64,000 bases of DNA from Misgurnus anguillicaudatus (taxonomy: Eukaryota > Chordata > Actinopteri > Cypriniformes > Cobitidae), in the NCBI RefSeq assembly GCF_027580225.2, contig NC_073355.2:20643501-20707500 (forward strand), written 5' to 3'. This document shows, in pieces, positions 29,901 to 39,300 of the stretch. The position numbers were made by a program, and so were the translations under genes. Within the stretch, counting starts at the first letter, position 1, and every line of letters starts with the position of its first letter. The notes beneath the pieces are model-generated. The model was not told where the DNA came from. It did not search any database and worked only from the letters and a program-made list of their open reading frames with translations.

Positions 29901-32900
29901 TCATGGCCCAGCATCTTCACTCCATTCTGGGCAAAAAGCTTCTTACAAAGCCACTAAATGATCAACTACAACATCTGCCTTCACCTGAGGTTACACACTT
30001 TTATTTTTAACAAATAACATATCTCCTTTACCTTTTCTTTGCTTAATGTTTTGCATGTTCTCCCTGTAACCTTACCTACATTGATATACTTAAAACAGCA
30101 AATTACCATAGTACACTGTGCATAAATACGTAAGCACAAACTACCCAGATGACCAAAGTTGCCAAAATGTGCAAAACATGCAGCACCGGGTATTGTGTCC
30201 CACTATAGATAGTTTCAGCAATAACAACATAAACAAGTGGCTTTCGTGGCCCCCGCGTAACTTCCCTAAACTCCTTGAAGAATAAATAACAACAAAGTCC
30301 TTTTAAAGTCATTTATTAGGAAGCAAAATAAACAACACGTAGATTACATAGGAACCCAAAACATTTGTTATTTTCGACGAGGTAATTGTTTAAGAGTTCA
30401 GTTTCAGCAACTAGTCAGACCATTAAACAAACAGAAACCGGAAGTTAAGTTCAGACCAGATGCTTATCGCGTCACTGCACTGGACTTGGCCTTTTGTATA
30501 AACCATGACTTTTTACTAGGGGTGGGCGATAAATCACCTGCGATTCTCATGCGTATCTCATCAGTAAAGCCTTTTTCGTGATTAATAGTAAATCACCTTC
30601 ACCTGCTTTCAAATGGAGCGGCATTTACTACACAGAGCCTTAGTTCACCGAGAAGCTAGGCAAAATTGCATTCATAACCGTGGACAAATCGCCTCTGATA
30701 ATGTATGTGATTTGACCTACGGCTCTGTGTAGTAAATGCCGCACCACTTGAAAGCAGGTGATGGCGATTTACTACTAACTAATCACGAAATTGATGATGA
30801 GATGCGCATGAGAATCTCAGACGATTTATTGCTCACGCTTACTTTTTTTTACATATTTTGACCCTTTAAAGAGTAACTAAACCCTAAACCAACTTTTTTT
30901 AGTTAATGATCTGTAAGAATGATGCTTTATTAGTGCCGTTGGGATCTGCCCACTTTTCTCGCATTTTTCAAATATTGCCAGTGGGTGGAGTCCGGCTCTG
31001 AACAGGGGTTTAGTTACGCTTTAAAGTCTGTGTAAAGTCATTTCAGAGAACTGTTTTTAAAAGCATTATAAATGTATTGCTGAAACACAAAGACTGAAAT
31101 ATGTAGTGCTTAATTCTGGAGTTACACCGTTTTTTCATATTTCATAGTTCGGAATTATTGGGGCGGGGCCAAAATGCTGGCTCGATAATGCACTGGAGCC
31201 ACCGACCATGGCCCCACCTCTAACACAGTCGCGAGAATTCATTCAGGTTGTAGCGGTATTTGAAATTTGAGAGAGACGGCAGCTTTCCCGCAAGTGGGCG
31301 TGGTTTTTAGCACTGGCAGCGGACACACCCCCAGTCTTTGAGAGCAGAGAATCATGCCTGTTTTTTTTTTTTATTTAGAAAACTTTTTTATTTATTTAAT
31401 GGTTTTTAATTATTCAAATGTGTCTGGGTGGTTAATATCACATGTTTCTGTGGTATCACAAACTGAGGGCACATTTAATATTGGACTTTACACAGACGTT
31501 AATTGATTTACCAAACATTAAGACATTACACAACATTCATTTCAAATTGATAACCAAAGGCTTTTATCCAAAACCTCTTCCATGCATTCCCTGAAAATCA
31601 AGTTTGGTTTTGTAAACCTGTCTGTCTGTCTAACTACTTTGTTTACTTTCTAAGGGTTGTAAGTAAAAAAAAACACTACATCCTTCCAACAATAAGTACA
31701 GAAGTGTGTTCAAACACTTCAAGGAAATGAGTAGCCATTTACTACTATGAATGATTTTGAGTCAACATCACATGACAGTGCTTAAAGTTATTGTGTCAGC
31801 TTTTGTCTCCAACATTCTTGCTCTGCTTTATCATCATATGCTTGTGTTTTATTATGGTGGTGTCGTGTTTCAACATTCAAGCGGCTGAAGTAAATAATTG
31901 TTTTATGTCTTTTTCAAAGTCTGAGATGGGGGCCTAGTTTTATGAAAATGTATAAACTTAGCATAAATTAAACTTAAAAGAAATAAGGCTACCAACAAAC
32001 CCATATATTCCTGCATTGTTTAATTTAAAATGTTAATATATGAAAACTCACATTTTGCCCTTTTTACTCTAGGAGTTAATGGGGCGGATCCTGATTAAAG
32101 GGAAGAAGTTGAGTGGTGATCTGACAAAGACTGACAGCTGTACTAGCTTCACATCTAGCTCGGATGAAGAAGTAGCTGCTGGAGGGGGCAGAAAGGGCAG
32201 AAAGGATTCTGGGAAGGTGAGTTCTGATGTGTATTAAAGGGGACATTTCACAAGACTTTTTTAAGATGTCAAATAAATCTTTTGTGTCCCCAGAGTACAT
32301 ATGTGAAGTTCTAACTCAAAATACCCCACAGATATTTTATTATAGCATGTTAAACATACCACTTTGTATGTGTGAGCAAAAGTTTTGGGTGTGTCCTTTA
32401 ACATGCAAATGAGCTGATCTCTGCCAGTATTATCCCCTTCTGACATCACAAGGAGAGCCAAATTTCAATTACCTATTTTTTTACATGCTTGCAGAAAATG
32501 GTTTACCAAAACTAGATCTTTTTCACATTTTCCAGGTTTATAAAAGCCCTGGGGACCCAATTATACCACTTAAAGAGGCCCTTCCACATAAAACCGTTTT
32601 TACTTGTATTTTTTGATATGTGTTAGGTCCATGTGTGTTTGTGTTGTGTCGTGAATGTGAAAATTAACTTTCGCCTCCTCTGTCAGCTCTAGCCACTGAA
32701 AAGAAATAAGCGTAGAAATCAGGTCAGTTAAAAAAGCTTATCAGTGTGACGTGGAACTGATCGAGGTCATTAATATTCATGAGCTCTTCAACTTGAGCCC
32801 GCGCCCACATATTACGTGTAGTTGAGTTAGTTTTAATAACAAGTTACAGCAAGGATGGCTAAACGTCAACCGTACCGTAATCGGGCCATTGTTTTTCGTC

Positions 32901-33306
32901 GAGAGACATCATTCCTATTAAACGAGGGAATCATAACAGTTGCTACATATTTGGATGTTCAGAAAAACGCTGGATTTGAAGAGAGACTGCGATTAAAAAG
33001 CGGATCCGGACAGAATTGCGCAGCTTATGTGAGTAAAGCACTTTAGTACTTTGTGTCACTGTAGTGGCCGGTGTTTTCTCTTCGGAGGGACGCGAATTCA
33101 TGCTGCACACACGTTGAAAGGGTTTATGATAAAAGACACGCACGCGTGTGTGCGAGTAAAACACTTTAGTACTTTGTGTCACTATGAGTTCTCTTTAGGG
33201 ACGCGATTCACGCGAATTCATGATGCACACGCATCGAATGTGATAAAAGACATGTGTTTGTTTGTGCGTTCGTTACACGTGTGTCGAAAGGGTTTGTGTA
33301 AAAGAC

Positions 33307-33348
<42 letters not shown>

Positions 33349-36300
33349 ATGCATGCGCTGCTACACGCGCATCGAAAGGGTTTACGATAAAAGACACGTG
33401 TGAGAGTGTGTGTGTGTGTTTGTGTGTGTGTTTTTGTGCGTGGGTTTACGATAAGGGTTTGTCAAAAGGGTTTATGATAAAATATGCGTGTGTAAGAAAG
33501 ACACTGTGTCTTAAGACACTCACTTGACATTAAACTGATTACACATGAGATTAAATTGAAAGTTAGTTAGAACGAAAAACTGTTATCCAATAATAGCAGT
33601 GGGTGTTTACTTCCAAGTCGTCAATGCAGCCCGCCCATTAAAACGGATCACTTCTCTAACCAGCCTCAAAACCAGGGTACAAAATAGCCTATTACTTATT
33701 GCTTTTGATGTTTTTGGATGTAAAAATCATGCAAACATCATGAGTAGACCTCAGACAACAGTCTAAAACAATAAAAACGCCAGAGGAAGGGCACCTTTAA
33801 ACATGGAAAAAGTCTGATTTTCATGAAATGTCCCCTTTAAGCTCTAGTCCAGATTATTGGTTGAAAACGGGGTTTAAAATGTTTAAGCAAATGCCTAATT
33901 TGTGTCTATTACGTGGTTCTCTCAAAAAAATTGATTATATTTCATCTCTAACTAAAAGTCTTATGTAAAAATGAAATCACTGGCTGGAAGAACATTAAAC
34001 TTGTTAGGGATGCACAAAGAGCCACTTGAGAAAGAATTTTAAATAAAAAGTAACCACTGTATAACTACTTCATTTATCAGGTGAATGCATTAGCATATAT
34101 ACTGCATCCAGAACCACTGAAATGAAGTACATTTCAATGCATTCATATTTAGCATGCAAAATCTGTGTGTATTGTATAGTATGCACTTATATGTATAATT
34201 TCCCTCCCCAGCCTGTGACCTCTAAACTGAGTCCTGAGTTGTCAGATTTGGTGGTGTACTGTCAGAGTGTACTCTTCCAGGGTTTCGATGCAGCCAATCA
34301 GAGTCCCACTAGTGAGATGTCATCTTTTTCTGAGAACGAGGCGCTCAAACTGATCAAAGAATCAGGTGGGATGAGCAAGTCTTCCTTTGTTTACTGAACT
34401 CCTTTGATGTTCTTCTAAGAATTAAGTCTTGCCCTGCCATAAAAAATAAAAGCATGCATGTGTTTGCAGTTGGCCTGCTTTAGTAGTAAAAAATATAGTT
34501 GTGTTTACTATATTAGTTAATTATTCACCAACACTGGTTAGACGAATTACGCATGAGAAGACCTGAAAAGGATAGTTCACACAAAAATTCTGCAATCATT
34601 TCCTCATGTTGTTTTAAACCTGTATGATTGTTGAACACAAAAGAAAATGTTATTAATAGACAGTTCAAGAACATATTCTGCTAAATGATGGTAACCACAC
34701 AGTTGATGGTATCCATTCACTTCCATAGTAGGAAAAAACAAATACTATGGGTACCATCAACTGTGTGCTTACCATAATTTATCAAAATATCTTCTTGAAC
34801 TGTCCCTGTGAACTACATGTGCCTAATTGTTTAATTGTGCGTGTTCTTGATCCGTGTAGGAAAGCAGTTTGTTCGACACAACAGCCGACAGTTGAGCAGG
34901 ATTTATCCATCGGGTCAAAGGCTACAGTCCTCCAACTATAACCCACAGGAAATGTGGAACGCAGGCTGTCAGATGGGTAAGGCGTTAATTATTCAGATAT
35001 TTCTGTATTTGCACTGCAGAGAAACTTAATTTGATTCTCAAACTGTTTTGTTTAGTGGCTCTGAACTTCCAGACAATAGGAGAGCAGATGGATCTGAACC
35101 AGGGCCGTTTTCTGCCCAACGGTCGCTGTGGATACATGCTAAAGCCTGAGTTCATGTGTCACCCCAAATCTAATTTTGACCCTGAAAATACAGGTGGAGG
35201 GCCAGGACACATACCAACACAGCTTACTATACGGGTGAGCAACCTGTTGTTTCAGCTGGCCAAAATGCCACAAATATAGTTCAGGCTCCCATCTGCTTTT
35301 TAAATACACTCTTGAAAATAAATATGCTACCAAACATTCTTCACAGTGATAGAGGAACCATATTTGGTTACCTAAAGTTTTTAAAAGAACTATTTCCTTT
35401 CAACCTTTTTAAAGTCTTACAAAAATCTTTTTCCACTACAAAGGGCCTTTTGTGAAACCAAACGAAAAGGTTTATCGGATGTTAAAACTCACACAACACA
35501 CGCTGTTTCTGCTTATCTCATGTTAATCTTAACCCTGGTTAAACAAACTATATCCATTGACTCAGTGCTTTAAGTGGGCCAAAAGAGGTGCCGGTACTCT
35601 ATTGTTTTTTTTTCCTGACTCGACTCGGGTTTTATATTCAGCAGTCAACAGAAGACCTTGTAAAAAATAATAAATCCTTTTATAAGTTTGTGGATTTGCT
35701 TGAGCTAGAATAGCTACTGAACATAAATAAAATGTGCAAAAGGATTTTGAAAAAATACCATTAGAAATAGCTATTGTAGAAAGAGCTTTTGAACATAAAT
35801 AAAATGTGCCTAACATAGATATGTGGGTAAAATTTTCAGCATGGTTAAATGCTAAAACTATACTAGTCAACATTTGAAGTATATCAAAAAGGTTCATCAA
35901 AGTTGTCCTAAGACAAGAACAGGTTTGGGGTATTGGTTTTAAATAACTTTTAGAAAAGGTTTTGATCCACTTCAAATGTTGACTAGTGTAGTTGTTCAGA
36001 TAGAAAGAGCTTGAAAAAAACTTTAAAATGACGTGAAGACCATGTCTATGGGTTCAAGAATAACAAAATACTGGCCATTTGAAACTCGAAAGTCATTTAT
36101 TTTGTCCCATTGTTTTCCATTTTGCGGGTGGTAAAACTACTGTGCACGTCGTTCAAATTCATTGAAATTTCGTTCAGTTGTAGTTAAGCAATTAAACTAA
36201 ATGTATATTACAATTTCAAGAATGTTTTCTGCACATCGCCTGATGAAATCCGAAGTTGCGTCAAGGGGAACCAAAGTGACAGCCGCGACAGCGGAGATTA

Positions 36301-39300
36301 TCACGTACCTACAAACAGGTATTGAATAAGGCTTGCGTTAAATTGCGTTCTGACTGTGTTCTTTTACTACTCAGAGTCTAAAACAAGGAGGGCATATTAA
36401 GTGTTCATTGTATTTTCATTTTAACCGAGCAGCTATGGTTGCGCATTTCACACACAAACACACACCTCTCCAGAGCACGTTGGCACTGACTAACCGACGC
36501 ATGCGCTTTTAACTTGTAAACGCAAGGGTGTATGGGTAATGTAGTCTCTGCTCTCGGAGGGACGAATTAGAAGGCGTACATTAAGGGCGCTCTGAAAAGC
36601 CGCAGCGCAGCCAAAGGATTAAATTAAACCTCTGATTTTTAAACAGATGTGCAAATGAGCGTTCCGGTACGCTAAAAGCACGTTCTGGGCGCACGGAGAG
36701 GTGGTGGTACCCTCAAGAGCTATTTTTGGAAGTGGCGGTACTGAGTACCGGTGGCGTTCCGGCCCACTTAAAGCACTGCATTGACTCCATAAGGACTTCC
36801 GCTGTACTACCTGCAGTGAAATTGTCCAAAAAAGAAATAAAGCAAGATTGTAACGAATGAATCTTTCATTTCCGAAACTTTCACAGAAATTCTCATTTAT
36901 ACATCCAACTGCTTTTTTAAAACTTTGCCTACGCTTAGCATGAGGAATCCTACTCTTAAACTGTGTTAATAAGTCATACACCAAACCATACAGCAAAAAA
37001 TGGTTCCTCTATGGCCCTGTGTAGCATCTTTATTTTTAGGCGTGTATGTGGATAACTCTGAAATAGAGCTTAGATCGGGCCCAACAAATCAAGCCCGACT
37101 CTACCCGAGCACGTTGTGTCCAAGCCTGGCCCGGCCCGACATGTTCACTGTAATTATGAGCCAGAGCCCGATTTAAACCCGACCATTTTTAATATGCGAG
37201 CTGTTATAACCAGGGACAGCGTCAGATTTTTTAACACAAGTGCTGCTGTGCTAGATCATTTAGGCAATTGGTTGATGAAAAATGTATCAAAATAAAGATA
37301 TAATTAATACTAAACGAAATAAAGAAAATCTTTCTTCAGAACAAAACTTAACAAACTTGAACCTAAATGTGCTTATTTAATGGCTAAAGCACGTAGGCTA
37401 CTACAGACTCTCTTTTTGTACAAATTGTAGCGCATTCATTTAATTCTGAATTTTGCACATGTAAGTTGAAAGGCATTTTTTGTGCATAGTAAAACATATC
37501 TATAACATTTATCAAGTTCATAATTGTGCATTCATTTATTAATTATTATCTTAATGAATAATACGACAAGAAAGAAACATGTAAACTGCGTTGTTTATTT
37601 AGACATAATTGAATGGATCGTAAATGGATCTGAAATTTCGAATGAGGAAGCGTAGAAAAATATAAAAAATGTGCTTTATGCGTCTGTTTACCCCGTATTT
37701 TTTTTTTTTTTGCTGTCATAGGCGAGCAGCGAGACGCATCTAATGCACGAGACGAGACAAAGCAACACATATGTTGTCACTAGTTTCCATACCTCTGATT
37801 TTCCTCCAAACTTGCTTTTTCAAGCTCCATGTTGCACTTAAACTAATAGTACAGCAGGTGTGATGTGTCAGGCATGCGAGAGTGCGAATGGACGGGACGT
37901 TGCACATGACATGTGACGTGCTTTATTGAGAGCCCGACCCGGCCCGAGGATGGTGTGTCGGGAAATAAATAAAATGGGTCAGGTTGAGTCCGGACTCGGG
38001 TTCGGGCAGAGAATCTTAAGCTCTACTCTGAAATTCTTAAATAGCTCTAGTAGATAATTTTAGTATAAAATTATTAATCTTTTTTACTATATATTGTTTA
38101 TTATTATGGGTCTTTACAGGTGATTTCAGCCCAGCAGCTTCCCAAAATAAATACTGACAAACCCAACGCCATCGTTGACCCTCAGGTCTGGGTGGAGATC
38201 CATGGAGTTTCCATCGATAAGGCTCGTGCCAAAACCCAGCGCATTGACAACAATGGTAAGGCCGTTGTTACCAACCTACATTCCATAGTCTTTATTCAGC
38301 CCGCCGCCATATTGATTCCAAAACAAGTCCAGAGGGTGCGCTTTAAACATTGAAAATATGTCATTTAAAACATTTCCACAGGATAAAACATTCAGGAAAC
38401 ATGGATTGTTAAAATTAGAAGGGACATACAACAGATGTACACTTAGTTGTTGTTGTCATTTATTGTAGCACTATATTGATGCTTACAACATTAGAAATTA
38501 CCAGTTAGCCAACAGGCTAATATCCAAAACAATGTGCTATTCTCATCTCAAATTAGGTCATATGTCTCTTTTAATTTTGTCAATCATTGTTTTTTGAGAT
38601 TCTTTGTCCTGTGGAAATGAGTGAAATTATGTATTTTCTGTGTTTGATGGCTAAATGACCAGCATCCCGATACAAAACAATATAAACGCACCCTGTGGAC
38701 GTCCATCCCTCAAAGCTTTGTTTTGGTATCAACATGGCGGCAGGCTCAATACGGTCTATTAGGTTTTTGGATTGGCTTGGACCGTATTTATAGTTTCTAA
38801 TCTAATATAAACATTAAACAGTGACGTGTTGGTATTTAAAGTCAAGTAAATGCATTCATAAGCACGACTGTGGATGCACTGAAATATAATGGCATGCTTT
38901 TGTATACAGTTATTTATTAAATAAACATTTTAAAGTCACTTTGAAAAAAACAGCATTGCCAAAAACGTTATGTTTGTATAATTCAACATTTGTAATATTG
39001 TCTATGGCTCTCTGCATTTAATAAGTACAAACAGCTTTTATTCGGAGCAGGTTCACACAAAATTGCCCGATGAGATTTTGACTTTGTGTGGGTGCGCGTG
39101 TCTCCTACAGGTTTCAACCCACGCTGGAACTGCACTCTGAGCTTTCAATTGCAGGTGCCTGAACTGGCCTTGGTGCGCTTTTTGGTGGAAGATCACGACC
39201 ACACAGCCAAGAACGATTTTATTGGCCAGTTCACTCTGCCCTTCACCAGCCTACGAATAGGTGTGTTCAGCGAGATTGATTTATATAAAAACAAGGAATG

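Larger units (their letters stand above)
32238..33836. mobile_element. TTAA-flanked TIR element (family E copy 1) with nested insertion
   Basis: Ends AGGGGACATTTCACAAGAC and ATGAAATGTCCCCT lie between TTAA at 32234-32237 and 33837-33840. The left interior (CCCCAGAGTACATATGTGAA, AGTTCTAACTCAAAATACC) matches copy 2 at 51320-51829. Copy 2 lacks the 1.2-kb insertion. It begins 17 bp downstream of plcd3 exon 9. Confidence 0.75.

Noticed and set aside
33308..33348. CRISPR or functional repeat array
   Set aside because: A simple GT microsatellite in vertebrate DNA with no spacer-repeat regularity.
33051..33527. 158-codon + strand open frame rich in Cys/Val
   Set aside because: It is translation of the GT-rich tandem array.
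35562..36996. Minus-strand open frames in the 1216-bp hAT element
   Set aside because: No hAT transposase motifs; one runs past the element's end.
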